A DNA stretch of 41,944 nt from Flavobacteriales bacterium (GCA_021739625.1 JAIPBJ010000015.1:1-41944), one strand, 5' to 3'; shown: positions 1-9,351, numbered from the stretch's first letter. Program-made: numbers and translations. Notes: a model not told the origin generated them from the sequence alone.

Positions 1-1
1 C

Positions 2-514
2 AACGAGATGAACAAGACCATCAGCGAGACACGTGAGGACTACAAGCCTCATGCACCGCGCATGGTCGTGCTCACCATTCCGAAGGACATGATCGGTGCG
101 GTGATCGGGCCCGGTGGCAAGATCATTCAGGAGATGCAGCGCGAGACCAACACCACCATCAGCATTGATGAGGTGGACGGCCGTGGCGTCATCCAGATCC
201 TGTCTGACGACAAGGCCGGTGTGGAGGCAGCCCTCAGAAGGATCAAGGCCATCACGGCTGTTCCAGAGGTGGGTGAGATCTACACAGGCCGCGTGAAGAC
301 CATCATGCCGTTCGGAGCATTCGTAGAGGTGATGCCCGGTAAGGACGGTCTGTTGCACATCTCTGAGATAGAGCACCGCAGACTGAACACCGTGGAGGAG
401 GCCCTTCAGGAAGGTCAGGAGATCACTGTGAAACTGATCGCTGTGGATGAAAAGACCGGCAAGCTGAAACTGAGCCGTAAGGTACTTCTGCCTAAGCCGG
501 AGCCACAGGCGTAA
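2..514 (+). CDS. pnp: Polyribonucleotide nucleotidyltransferase, C-terminal part (5' truncated by window)
   Basis: This is the RNA-binding tail of PNPase, the phosphorolytic 3'-5' exoribonuclease of mRNA decay. The reading frame is open to the left edge, so the catalytic RNase PH domains lie outside the window; the first ATG at position 8 is internal. A KH domain follows the KPHAPR linker, with the GxxG loop in [10 protein letters not shown]. An S1 domain then runs from [21 protein letters not shown] to KLKLSRKVL. The protein ends in a short proline-containing tail, as is normal for the family. A strong intrinsic terminator follows 22 bases after the stop. The KH-S1 order and the linker sequence make the identification secure. 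Confidence 0.96.
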   Translation, partial: NEMNKTISETREDYKPHAPRMVVLTIPKDMIGAVIGPGGKIIQEMQRETNTTISIDEVDGRGVIQILSDDKAGVEAALRRIKAITAVPEVGEIYTGRVKTIMPFGAFVEVMPGKDGLLHISEIEHRRLNTVEEALQEGQEITVKLIAVDEKTGKLKLSRKVLLPKPEPQA

Positions 515-535
515 CTGTTCATTTCACGTTGAATC

Positions 536-574
536 AAAAGCCTTCGGAGCCAAAGCTTCGGAGGCTTTTTTCTT
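536..574 (+). terminator. Intrinsic terminator after pnp
   Basis: A 15-bp stem (536-550 with 555-569, two G:U pairs) closes a CAAA loop and runs into TTTTTTCTTT. It ends pnp transcription only 13 bases before the rpe start, so rpe needs a promoter within or just after it, or relies on read-through. Confidence 0.9.
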
Positions 575-586
575 TAGCATTGTGGC

Positions 587-1234
587 ATGGCCATCATCTC
601 CCCCTCCATCCTTGCATCAGATTTCGCCCGCTTGGGCGAAGAGCTTGACATGATCAACCGCAGTGCTGCCGATTGGCTGCATGTGGATGTGATGGACGGG
701 GTGTTCGTGCCCAACATATCTTTCGGTTTCCCATTGATGGAGGCGATGAAAAAGCATTGCACCAAGCCGCTGGATGTGCATCTGATGATTGTGGACCCCG
801 ACCGCTATCTGGCAGATTTTCAGAAGGCCGGGGCAGATTGGCTCACGGTGCACTATGAGGCCTGCCCGCATCTGCACCGCACGTTGCAGGCCATCCGCGA
901 ACTGGGGATGAAGGCTGGCGTGGCGCTCAATCCGCACACTCCGGTCAGCGTTCTGGAAGATGTGATCAACGACCTCGACCTTGTGCTCATCATGAGTGTG
1001 AATCCCGGTTTCGGGGGACAGAAGTTCATTCCCCGTGCCATGGACAAGGTCTATGCCCTCAAGCAATTGATTGAGCGGACCGGCTCCAAAGCCTTGATAG
1101 AGGTGGATGGTGGTGTGAATGCCACCAATGCGCGTGGACTGTTGGACATGGGCGCGGATGCCCTGGTGGCGGGCAGCTTCGTGTTCCGGTCGGAGAACCC
1201 TGCGGGGACTATCGCAGCGTTGCGGGGGTTGTGA
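587..1234 (+). CDS. rpe: Ribulose-phosphate 3-epimerase
   Basis: Interconverts D-ribulose 5-phosphate and D-xylulose 5-phosphate in the pentose phosphate pathway; cytosolic TIM barrel. The 215 residues match the family length. Visible landmarks are the start SPSILASDFARLGEE, the metal/catalytic segment HVDVMDGVFVPN, the HLMI strand, the phosphate-binding MSVNPGFGGQ loop, and the EVDGGV catalytic Asp segment. The ATG at 587 gives the standard N-terminus. The gene ends 19 bases before the stop of the convergent S74 fibre gene. Confidence 0.97.
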   Translation: MAIISPSILASDFARLGEELDMINRSAADWLHVDVMDGVFVPNISFGFPLMEAMKKHCTKPLDVHLMIVDPDRYLADFQKAGADWLTVHYEACPHLHRTLQAIRELGMKAGVALNPHTPVSVLEDVINDLDLVLIMSVNPGFGGQKFIPRAMDKVYALKQLIERTGSKALIEVDGGVNATNARGLLDMGADALVAGSFVFRSENPAGTIAALRGL

Positions 1235-1253
1235 TGTACCCCTTGATTGCGGT

Positions 1254-3710
1254 TCAGCGCTGCGCCTTGGCATCCAATTGCAGCACTTGCTCAATGCGAA
1301 GCAAACGTGCCTCGTTGCTGGTCTTTTCGGTGTGCAGTTCTGCTTTGAGGGCAGCATTTTCCGTCTCCAAGGCTTCCACCTTATCCGACAACTCTTGTAT
1401 GGCTCCGATACCTATGGAGAACAATTGGTCGTAATCCACGGCACGGAAATCGTCCACCTGCTTACCGTAAACGAACACGGCATCTTCCGCAGTCTCCATT
1501 TTCACGGTGAAGGTGTTGGCATCGGCCACTTCCTCTACGGTTACTTCCAAGGTTTCATCGTTGGTCATCAGTTTCAGCTTATCGCCCACCGCCAATGCGT
1601 GTGGTTTTTCAACCGTAATGGCAGCCAGTTGCGTCTCAGCGTTGTAGCTGATGTTGGTGCTACGGGCAAACACACTCGGAACATAGTCGGTGTTTTTGCT
1701 GATGGCATTGGGGTACACCTGCTCTATTTCTTGCGCAATGAAGCCTTGCTTGCTACGGGTGCCATGCTCCAGCGAGTCGATGTAAGCGTATTCGGTCACC
1801 TGCAATTCATTGACCAACGCAAGCAGTTCCGCTTTCTCAGAACGCTTGACAATGATCTTGGCGCGAGCATCCGACATGGCGTTGAACTCCGCGGCACGAA
1901 TACGGCTGCTTGCCCAAATGGAATAGTCCACGGTATTGGGTCCAGCGGTGCCCGTACTGCCTGAAGAATTGAGGTAGCCATAGCTGTAAGAGCCGGAGCT
2001 ACCGGTTCCGTTGACCACCAATTTACCTTGCGTAGGTGTAGTGGTGCCTATGCCCACATTGCCGTTGTCTTTTACCTGAAGCATGGCCTGGCTCGATTGG
2101 TTAAGCACGGAGAAGACACTAACACCGGATGGGCTTGCCACCGGACGGACATAAAGTCCTGTACTGCCTCCAACCGCGTCATTTCCAGAAACAATCAGTA
2201 CGGCATTCGAATTCTGCGGGTCTGTAAAGCTGAGGTTATTGTTCGAAAGACTTGCGTTGCCCAATACAGACAGGTCTCCTTGCAATTTGGAGTCACCAAG
2301 CACGTGTAGCTTTTTTGATGGCGAGGCGGTGCCAATGCCCACATTTCCTGCATTGTCAATGACCATACGTTCAGCACCGAACGTGTCGAAACGGATCTTG
2401 TCCTCGTTACTGCTTTCCTCCACCTGAATTTTGGTGTTACCATCTGCATCTGCAATGATGGAAAGGGTATCTGCTTGTAACGCTCCTGGGTCGGTCCAGA
2501 CCATGGTTCCGTTTGCATCTGAAACTGGTATAAAACCTGTGGCTTGGTTTCCATCTACCATTCGGATAGAACCTTCAACATGAAGTCTTTCGGCTCCAAC
2601 GGTTCCTATGCCTACATTTCCATCATAACTGATTCGCATGGCCTCAGCTTCGGTTAGGTCATTGGTGGTATAGAACCTAAGGTCTCCGTCATCGCTAGCT
2701 CCTTCATTGACCGAAGTAATGCGAGCTCCTATGTATTCAACATTTCCATCAGTGGCATCGGAATTCTTGAAATTGATGGTTGCGTAACCTGTGGTGGCAT
2801 GATTCCAAGGGTTACCACTTACTCCATTGTGGCGATTACCACGCAAATTCATCATTACGCCAGTATAGTTGGCTGTTTGACGAAGGTTAAACTGTTCACC
2901 TACAACATCGAGTTTAACCCCAGGTGCGGTTGTTCCGATACCCACATTGCCGCTGACAGCCGAATACTGGTCACTTCCGCTGATGGTCCAGTCGCCATCG
3001 TTCGCAGTAGCAATGGTGGTTGGATCTGCCCATGTCATCTTGCCGTTGGCATCCGAAATCGGGATGTAACCTGCCTGCTGATTGCCATCTACCATGCGGA
3101 TGGAACCTTCTACATGGAGCTTGTCAGATGGTGCGCTGGTTCCAACGCCCACATTTCCTGCATTGTCAATGATCATGCGTTCAGCACCGAACGTGCCGAA
3201 ACGGATCTTGTCCTCGTTACTGCTTTCCTCCACCTGAATTCTGGTGTTACCGTCAGCATCTGCAATGATGGAGAGGGTATCTTGAGATGATGGGGACGAA
3301 CCACCACTTGTGGTTGCGTACAAAGCGTAGGGCACGCTCATCATCTGCTGCGTACCGGAAATGGTATAGGTGGTTCCGCCAGATGGATCTGTCTCAGCTT
3401 TGATGAAATAAGGCCCGTTGCCCCAGTCTATACTTCCGAAAGTGCCACTTACCACAGAACCGCTACCGACCTGTAAGGTCAGCAATCCGTTGGCATTGGT
3501 GCTTTGGCTGTGCGTTTCTACAAACACGGCCGTGCCGCTGCTGCTGCCTTGGAGAATGCTGATGCGGGTACCTACCGTGGTGTTGATGATCAGGTCGTTG
3601 TTCGCATCGCGAAGCACACTCTGATACGTGAAGCCGCTGGGCGCTTGCGCGCTTGCAGAATGTATAATTAGGAATGAAAAATTAAGAATGAGGACGAGTA
3701 GCTTTTTCAT
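1254..3710 (-). CDS. Secreted S74 (chaperone of endosialidase) fibre protein, paralogue 1
   Basis: An 818-residue exported fibre-like protein. The frame is open to 3764, but the ATG at 3710 begins a clear signal peptide (MKKLLVLILNFSFLIIHS...SAQ) and is preferred. Residues ~23-130 form the N-terminal domain often seen in Bacteroidota fibre proteins (FTYQSVLRDANNDLI ... SVPYALYA). Next come about five repeats of the G-N-V-G-I-G-T type, each followed by KLxVxG, typical of trimeric beta-rich fibres. The C-terminus is an S74 intramolecular chaperone: Ser613-Asp614 and Lys618 (SDARAK) match the self-cleavage motif of phage endosialidases, and QGFIAQEIEQVYPNA follows. The last ~45 residues form a coiled coil. 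It probably forms a trimer that trims its own chaperone. The role is inferred (adhesion or surface layer). It is the second gene after the small protein at 3765-3914. Confidence 0.88.
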   Translation of the reverse strand: MKKLLVLILNFSFLIIHSASAQAPSGFTYQSVLRDANNDLIINTTVGTRISILQGSSSGTAVFVETHSQSTNANGLLTLQVGSGSVVSGTFGSIDWGNGPYFIKAETDPSGGTTYTISGTQQMMSVPYALYATTSGGSSPSSQDTLSIIADADGNTRIQVEESSNEDKIRFGTFGAERMIIDNAGNVGVGTSAPSDKLHVEGSIRMVDGNQQAGYIPISDANGKMTWADPTTIATANDGDWTISGSDQYSAVSGNVGIGTTAPGVKLDVVGEQFNLRQTANYTGVMMNLRGNRHNGVSGNPWNHATTGYATINFKNSDATDGNVEYIGARITSVNEGASDDGDLRFYTTNDLTEAEAMRISYDGNVGIGTVGAERLHVEGSIRMVDGNQATGFIPVSDANGTMVWTDPGALQADTLSIIADADGNTKIQVEESSNEDKIRFDTFGAERMVIDNAGNVGIGTASPSKKLHVLGDSKLQGDLSVLGNASLSNNNLSFTDPQNSNAVLIVSGNDAVGGSTGLYVRPVASPSGVSVFSVLNQSSQAMLQVKDNGNVGIGTTTPTQGKLVVNGTGSSGSYSYGYLNSSGSTGTAGPNTVDYSIWASSRIRAAEFNAMSDARAKIIVKRSEKAELLALVNELQVTEYAYIDSLEHGTRSKQGFIAQEIEQVYPNAISKNTDYVPSVFARSTNISYNAETQLAAITVEKPHALAVGDKLKLMTNDETLEVTVEEVADANTFTVKMETAEDAVFVYGKQVDDFRAVDYDQLFSIGIGAIQELSDKVEALETENAALKAELHTEKTSNEARLLRIEQVLQLDAKAQR

Positions 3711-3764
3711 TTTTTGGAATTGTGTGTTCAATTGAGATTGTGAGAATGGTTTGAGTAGGATCAA

Positions 3765-3914
3765 CTATTTCCACCACTTGAGCGGGTTCATATTTCTGAT
3801 GAGTGAGCTTTCTGGGTCGCCACCGGGACCGAAGGGCGACATCATGACCATGCTGATCTCATTATCGATGGTCACCTTCTTTACCTGTGGCTTTGAGTAT
3901 GTTCTCTTTTTCAT
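3765..3914 (-). CDS. Small uncharacterised protein, 49 aa
   Basis: This short frame starts MKKRTYSKPQVKKVTIDNE, continues ISMVMMSPFGPGGDP and ends NPLKWWK. It lies on the same strand as its neighbours, with its stop 54 bases before the start of the S74 gene, so the two are probably co-transcribed. Reasons to think it real: it begins with ATG, contains no rare or odd residues, and has the layout I associate with short Bacteroidota proteins (basic K-x-Y-x-K-P start, an I-S-x-V-M-M-S core, a G-D-P turn and an aromatic NPLKW end). It has no signal peptide or membrane segment. Function unknown; a partner of the fibre protein or a precursor peptide are possible. Coding status is inferred from sequence only. 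Confidence 0.7.
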   Translation of the reverse strand: MKKRTYSKPQVKKVTIDNEISMVMMSPFGPGGDPESSLIRNMNPLKWWK

Positions 3915-3929
3915 AGTTGCGAGTTACGG

Positions 3930-3957
3930 GTAAGGGCGTATGGCCATACGCCCTTAC
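3930..3957. repeat. 28-bp perfect palindrome
   Basis: The half site GTAAGGGCGTATGG is followed directly by its exact reverse complement, with no loop. The palindrome contains the TAA stop of the T9SS protein gene (3954-3956) and ends 15 bases before the small-protein start. It resembles dispersed GTAGGGGCGTAT-type palindromic repeats seen in many bacterial genomes. As RNA it would form a stem at the gene junction and could modulate downstream expression or mRNA stability. Confidence 0.85.
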
Positions 3958-5735
3958 AGATGGATTTTATGTGTGGATGTTCCTTTATCTGTTTCGAGTT
4001 TGACGAGGTAAATGCCTGTGGCCGTGATCAGCTGAAAGCTGTTCGAGGTTGACATCAGTTGCTCAGTGGCAATCACCCTTCCTGCCATATCATAGACCGT
4101 GGCGTTACCTTCCACGGCTTCAGACAGCAATACATTCAGCCGATCGCCTGCTGAGAACACCTGAACCTGAAAGCCATCTGTATTCTGTATGTCGGTTATG
4201 GACATGCCAAAATGCAGCGCAAACCGCTCTCCGATGTTCCCGCCCTGCTCGGTAAAATCGTAGGTATTATCAAGGTTCAGATTCTGAAAAACGTTGAGCG
4301 ACCTGTCTTCCAGATAAACATCTTCCGCCAGTGTGTTTTCGGTTACCGTAAACGTGTAATTGGCTTGGGCCGGAAGCTTTACTCCCAGATCTACAACAGG
4401 GTTGGTGGCCACACTTTCCAATCCTTTGATCACAAGGCTGTCGGTACCGACAGTTGTATATAGCTGCGGTACGCTGAGCGATGCCCAAAACTTCTGCGAA
4501 TCAAAATCATCAAAACCGTTAGAGGCATCGGAATTAAAAACGATAATGGTTTCATCTGATACCGTTCCGTTGCTCACTTCTATTCTTATAAGCCCCTCTG
4601 CGGCAGATTGCTTATAGATGCTGCTCCAACCGGCATGGCTTCGCAATGTGTTGTCGAAATTCAATTCGCCTGTAAGACCATCTGCAGGAACACGCACCCA
4701 AAAAGCCTGCGTTGGAGGGATGTCTCCATTTATGGCACCGTTACCGTTATTGTTCGTACCAATACCACTGGTTGCATTGTAAGTATCGTAAAGCATGGTA
4801 GTTCCCTGATGGGTTCTGTACCACATGGTGGTGCTTACGTTTGTACGGTTGATCTGGTCCCAACTCATCGTGCTCGGATATGGGTTGCTTACAAGATTGT
4901 ATCCGCGATCATTATCGGTGGTACCTGTTCGGGTAAGGTTGTCTATGGTAAGGTCGTCATTGTTGTATGTCGTGCCAGAATAGGTAACGGTAGTATTGCT
5001 TCCCATTCTCACTACATATCCTGTCATAGGATCAAGCACTGTACTTCCGTTGGTGATCTGCGGATAACTTGTGGTTGTTTCATCAGCACTCCACAGTTTA
5101 TTCCCACTTGAGAGGTCGAAGGTGGCTGCCGTGGCATCAGCAACGGGACTTCCGGCATAGAAGAAAAGTCCATTCGGAGTTGCACCACCGGATCCTTGCA
5201 GGTACTGCTGCATTTGAAAGGTTCCGCTACCGCTGATGAGGCCATCTGTAAGTAGCGAACCGATGCCCGAAGCGTCCGCTTCGATCAGCATGTTCCCATC
5301 GTTGTGCAGGTCTCCCCAAACGGTCAGCCCATTGCCAGCCTCAATGGTCAATGATGAACCGTTGCGAAGGTTTACATCAGCAACCTCTGTTGGTGAGTTG
5401 ATGCTTGTTGTAATGTGTGGTTGATTGACCGGATATGCCGTAATGACTACGCCATGCGTGCTGGTCGGAACCGTTCCTTTGCTCCAGTTGCTACCTACCG
5501 ACCAATCGGTTGAGGTGGTCCCCGTCCACATCAGACCATAGTCCTCGCCTTGTTGCACGCCTTGGGTCTCATAGGTCTGCCCATCATCTGCAGCGGTGTA
5601 AAACACTTGCCCCACACTGAAACCCATTGAACCGCCCGTGCCAGCGCCTTCGCCACCTGCGGAAACGAGGTCGGACTGAGCGTAGCTGCTTACTACCGAA
5701 ATACAGAAAGAAGTGAGAAAAAGAATTCCCCTCAT
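3954..5735 (-). CDS. T9SS-exported surface protein of unknown function
   Basis: A 593-residue secreted protein. The ATG at 5735 begins a signal peptide (MRGILFLTSFCISVVSSYAQ) and is preferred over the upstream ATG at 5789. The mature part starts with a Gly-rich SAGGEGAGTGGSMGFSVGQVFYT segment, followed by TDWSVGSNWSKGTVPTSTHGVVI, the start of a beta-helical G-x-N-W-x-x-G-x-x-P type domain found in large Bacteroidota surface proteins. The last ~75 residues (VFSAGDRLNVLL ... VYDMAGRVI ... GIYLVKLETDKGTSTHKI) look like a type A T9SS sorting domain, so the protein probably crosses the outer membrane. It is first in a likely operon with the small protein and S74 paralogue 1. Its upstream element is shared with S74 paralogue 2. 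Confidence 0.85.
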   Translation of the reverse strand: MRGILFLTSFCISVVSSYAQSDLVSAGGEGAGTGGSMGFSVGQVFYTAADDGQTYETQGVQQGEDYGLMWTGTTSTDWSVGSNWSKGTVPTSTHGVVITAYPVNQPHITTSINSPTEVADVNLRNGSSLTIEAGNGLTVWGDLHNDGNMLIEADASGIGSLLTDGLISGSGTFQMQQYLQGSGGATPNGLFFYAGSPVADATAATFDLSSGNKLWSADETTTSYPQITNGSTVLDPMTGYVVRMGSNTTVTYSGTTYNNDDLTIDNLTRTGTTDNDRGYNLVSNPYPSTMSWDQINRTNVSTTMWYRTHQGTTMLYDTYNATSGIGTNNNGNGAINGDIPPTQAFWVRVPADGLTGELNFDNTLRSHAGWSSIYKQSAAEGLIRIEVSNGTVSDETIIVFNSDASNGFDDFDSQKFWASLSVPQLYTTVGTDSLVIKGLESVATNPVVDLGVKLPAQANYTFTVTENTLAEDVYLEDRSLNVFQNLNLDNTYDFTEQGGNIGERFALHFGMSITDIQNTDGFQVQVFSAGDRLNVLLSEAVEGNATVYDMAGRVIATEQLMSTSNSFQLITATGIYLVKLETDKGTSTHKIHL

Positions 5736-5751
5736 GATGGATGTGATTTGA

Positions 5752-5812
5752 TGGAGTACAAAATTCCCATTGCCCGCTTTACGGTGCATTAACGATTGTT
5801 AACGATTCAGCT
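5752..5812 (-). promoter_or_regulatory. Shared upstream element, copy 1
   Basis: These 61 bases lie 16 bases upstream of the T9SS protein start and match 55/61 of the element at 9352-9412, which sits 15 bases upstream of S74 paralogue 2. In gene sense it reads AGCTGAATCGTTAAC... and ends in GGAATTTTGTA, a near match to the TAnnTTTG -7 element. It contains TTAACGATTGTTAA (5789-5802), one mismatch from the perfect palindrome in copy 2. Likely a promoter with an operator. Confidence 0.65.
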
Positions 5813-5880
5813 TGTGTAGAGATGATTCGGACAACCTTCCGCATATGCGGGAAAGCGAAACGGGGGCAATTGGTTTGAAC

Positions 5881-8800
5881 TTACCGCTGTGCCTTGGCAT
5901 TCATCATCAGCACATCCTCAATATGCCGTAGGCGTGCTTCATTGTCCGTGCTTATCTTATGAAGTTCCGATCTGAGCAAGGTGTTTTCCTTCTCCAATCG
6001 GCCATTCTGATCTTGTAGCTCCTCCACTTGTTCGGCCAGCTCCTGTATGGCACCGATACCGATGGAGAACAATTGGTCGTAATCCACGGCACGGAAATCG
6101 TTCACTTGCTTACCGTAAACGAACACCAGATCTTCAACGGTATCCATTTTCACGGTGAAGGTGTTGGCATCGGCCACATCCTCTACGGTTACTTCCAAGG
6201 TTTCATCGTTGGTCATCAGTTTCAGCTTATCGCCCACCGTCAATGTGTGCGGTTTTTCAACCGTGATGGCAGCCAGTTGCGTCTCTGCGTTGTAGCTGAT
6301 GTTGGTGCTGCGCGCAAATACATTAGGAATGTAATCGGTGTTCTTGTTGATAGCGTTCGGGTACACCTTTTCTATTTCCTGCGCAATGAAGCCTTGCTTG
6401 GTACGGGTGCCGTGTTCCAGCGAGTCGATGTAAGCGTATTCCGTCACCTGCAATTCATTGACCAACGCAAGCAGTTCCGCTTTTTCTGAACGCTGAACGA
6501 TGGTTTTGGCGCGGGCATCCGACATGGCGTTGAATTCCGAAGCACGGATACGGCCACTTGCCCAAATAGAATAGCTTATGTTGTTGGGACCGGATGTACC
6601 TGTGTTGCCAGAAGAATTGAGATAGCCGTAGGTGTATGAACCAGAAGCCTCTGTGCCCGAAACGGTAAGCTTGGCGTAATTCCATGGATCGGTAACACCA
6701 ATTCCCACAGTGCCCTGTACCAGCAGGCCGTTGGTCGGGGCGTTGTAAGTACCGGCATACCCTGCCCCGATCACCGTGCGACCGTTCACGTCAAGTATAT
6801 TCAGCGGGATGTCCACACCACCGATACCTACCTTACCATCACTGCTGCACATCAATACCTGCTGGCCGATGGCGCTGCCCGAGTGGCGCGCGATAACAAA
6901 TGAATTACCGGGCCAGTAATACGGTTCAGTTGGGGAATTGCTACCATCATAACCTATAGAATAGCCATAATTGTCGTTGTCATCTTCCCTGAAGAATATT
7001 CTTCCTCCTGCGTGGCTTCCATTTAACCCTGCAAAGGGTTCGATCTCAATACCCGCTTCTGAACCCGAATACATGGTGAATAATGTATTACCACCGTGCA
7101 CATGCACCAACCTTGCTGGAGCGGATGTACCAATACCCACGTTCCCTCCTTGATCAAGTACCAGTTGGTCTGGCACATTCAGTTTGCGTAATACAAGATC
7201 CCCATCAGAACTATGATACATGACCGAGCTGTTTGAACCTTGGGACAACTTGATGCCTCCTGCTTCTCCAAAGGCTGTGTGAGACACATGCAGTTTACTA
7301 TCGGGAGTTGATATACCGATACCTACGTTGCCGCTGACTGCCGAATACTGGTCACTGCCGCTTACGGTCCAATCGGCATCGTTTGCAGAAGAAATAGTGG
7401 TCGGGTTGGTCCAGGTCATCTTACCATTAGCATCAGAAACAGGGATGTAACCTGCCTGCTGGTTGCCATCTACCATTTGGATGGAGCCCTGTACATCTAA
7501 CAACTCAGCAGGGTTGGTGGTGCCTATGCCCACATTGCCGTTCTGGGCAATGGTCATCCGTTTGGCAAGCGGCTCATCGTAACTTGTAGAAGCAGTTGAC
7601 CGGGTTTTAAAGTGCATGTCTCCATAGGTTATGCTTCCCCCAGTTCCTTTTACTTCGTAAGTGAGTGCCGCTCCCGGTCTGATGTTACCCTGACCAATTT
7701 CACCGGAAAAGGCAATTCCCGTCTCGGCCCCGATATCGGTCAATCCTTGCACAGATACCTGATATTTAGATACAGCACCATTGTCCACAGCACTTATATC
7801 CCTATAAACATTGAGTGAAGCGGTGGGATTGACGTTGCCAATGGCCACATCGCCCTCATAGTCGATCTCCATTGCTGTTGTCAAGGGTGCGGTAGGATCG
7901 TTATAAATACGTTTCGTCTGAAAATAAAGCGACCCATAAACACTGGTGTGACTGATGGGGTCATAGCCGATCACGGCACCCGGTGTTATTGTCGGGTCGA
8001 TGAGGCGTGTTCCGAAGGCTATGGCAGCCTCATCAAAATCACCTTCTATCAACAGCGGATAGGCGCCAATGGGGCTGCTCGGGGTAAGTGGTGCATCGTC
8101 TAAGATATGAACCGTGGCCATGGGGCTGGCTGTATTGATGCCGACCCTGCTGTTGGCGTTTGTCACCAGCACATTGCCGCCTGCCTTTGCAAGGTTTACA
8201 TCGCCAGAAGAATAGTAGTTGAGACCCACATTCCCACTGTTGGCCACATTGCCATCCAGTATGAGCCAGTTGCTGCTGTTATTCTGTCCGTTTCCCTCTA
8301 TGGTAGACGCTCCGCTTGCCCTACCTATTCGTAGGGCGGTGCCGCTTGCTGGTTGGGCTATCTCCAGTTTGGCGCTTGGGGTGCTTGTTCCAATGCCCAC
8401 ATTTCCTGAGACTGCCGAGTACTGGTCATTGTTGCTTATGGTCCAGTCGGCATCATTTGCTACGGAAACCGTTCCACCCCCATTGCTGAGGGTAATATCG
8501 TTTCCACTGATACTCAGTGTCTGTAACTCGTTGGTGGTGCTGTTGTCATTATCGGCCACTGAAATGGTTCCTCCACCATTGCTAAGAGTTACGTTCAGCC
8601 CAGTTTGCGATAGCGTCTGTAGTTCGTTCGTAGAACTTCCATCACCATCCGCTGCCGTGATAACAGTGGTCGGGTTGGTCCATGTCATCGTTCCGTTTGC
8701 ATCTGAAACAGGTATGTAGCCAGCCGTTGCTCCTGTCTGCATCTGAATTTTTCCATTCACGGTCAATTTTTCCGGTGTGGTGGAAGTGCCAATTCCAACG

Positions 8801-9336
8801 TTGCCATTTGCCTGTATGCGCATGCGCTCATTGTCATTGGTCATCAGTACCAATGGCCAATTCTCCCTTACTCTGAGTTGAGGTTCATTTGCGCTGCTTA
8901 TCCCCAGAAGAAGGCCATCGCCAATGGCTGATCCACTACCTGTATTGGTGATCTGAAGCCATGTGCCCGCGCCATCATGTATGTGCACTTTCTGGTGAGG
9001 TACTGCAGTGCCTATGCCTATATCCCCAGAAACAGCTGAATACTGATTATTTCCGCTTACGGTCCAATCACTGTCGGCACCACCGCCCAGCGGAATCCAC
9101 GAGGCTCCATTCCAGCCCTCGAATTGCCCCGCTTTGAAACGGATGGTGCCAGCACCGCCCGTTGGGGCAGCATTGGAGTTGTTAATATCTGTGCCGATCT
9201 TGATCGCTCCATTCACATCGAGCTTTTCTAATGGGTTAGGCACATCAATGCCCACTCCTTGCTGGGAAAATGCGGTGGAAGCTACCAAGGTCATGGCAGC
9301 AAGGGCCGTTGCGGCAAATAGTTCAGTTGATCTCAT
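5881..9336 (-). CDS. Secreted S74 (chaperone of endosialidase) fibre protein, paralogue 2
   Basis: A 1151-residue exported fibre-like protein. The ATG at 9336 opens a signal peptide (MRSTELFAATALAAMTLVAS...FSQ); the upstream ATG at 9369 would place a non-signal stretch in front. About ten G-N-V-G-I-G-T/KLxVxG repeats are spread through the chain. Between them lie modules also present in paralogue 1 (MVDGNQQAGYIPVSDANGKM ... QYSAVSGNVGIG). The S74 domain has Ser939-Asp940 and Lys944 (SDARAK), then QGFIAQEIEKVYPNA. From there to FSIGIGAIQEL it is about 91% identical to paralogue 1 by eye, whereas the final coiled coils differ. It lacks the first paralogue's N-terminal domain. It sits downstream of a Crp-like gene with its own upstream element. 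Surface role inferred. Confidence 0.87.
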   Translation of the reverse strand: MRSTELFAATALAAMTLVASTAFSQQGVGIDVPNPLEKLDVNGAIKIGTDINNSNAAPTGGAGTIRFKAGQFEGWNGASWIPLGGGADSDWTVSGNNQYSAVSGDIGIGTAVPHQKVHIHDGAGTWLQITNTGSGSAIGDGLLLGISSANEPQLRVRENWPLVLMTNDNERMRIQANGNVGIGTSTTPEKLTVNGKIQMQTGATAGYIPVSDANGTMTWTNPTTVITAADGDGSSTNELQTLSQTGLNVTLSNGGGTISVADNDNSTTNELQTLSISGNDITLSNGGGTVSVANDADWTISNNDQYSAVSGNVGIGTSTPSAKLEIAQPASGTALRIGRASGASTIEGNGQNNSSNWLILDGNVANSGNVGLNYYSSGDVNLAKAGGNVLVTNANSRVGINTASPMATVHILDDAPLTPSSPIGAYPLLIEGDFDEAAIAFGTRLIDPTITPGAVIGYDPISHTSVYGSLYFQTKRIYNDPTAPLTTAMEIDYEGDVAIGNVNPTASLNVYRDISAVDNGAVSKYQVSVQGLTDIGAETGIAFSGEIGQGNIRPGAALTYEVKGTGGSITYGDMHFKTRSTASTSYDEPLAKRMTIAQNGNVGIGTTNPAELLDVQGSIQMVDGNQQAGYIPVSDANGKMTWTNPTTISSANDADWTVSGSDQYSAVSGNVGIGISTPDSKLHVSHTAFGEAGGIKLSQGSNSSVMYHSSDGDLVLRKLNVPDQLVLDQGGNVGIGTSAPARLVHVHGGNTLFTMYSGSEAGIEIEPFAGLNGSHAGGRIFFREDDNDNYGYSIGYDGSNSPTEPYYWPGNSFVIARHSGSAIGQQVLMCSSDGKVGIGGVDIPLNILDVNGRTVIGAGYAGTYNAPTNGLLVQGTVGIGVTDPWNYAKLTVSGTEASGSYTYGYLNSSGNTGTSGPNNISYSIWASGRIRASEFNAMSDARAKTIVQRSEKAELLALVNELQVTEYAYIDSLEHGTRTKQGFIAQEIEKVYPNAINKNTDYIPNVFARSTNISYNAETQLAAITVEKPHTLTVGDKLKLMTNDETLEVTVEDVADANTFTVKMDTVEDLVFVYGKQVNDFRAVDYDQLFSIGIGAIQELAEQVEELQDQNGRLEKENTLLRSELHKISTDNEARLRHIEDVLMMNAKAQR

Positions 9337-9351
9337 TGGACGGGGATTGGG

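Noticed and set aside
5836-5852. CCGCATATGCGG palindrome as terminator of S74 paralogue 2
   Set aside because: The stem is short, has no loop room and no T-tract on the minus strand.
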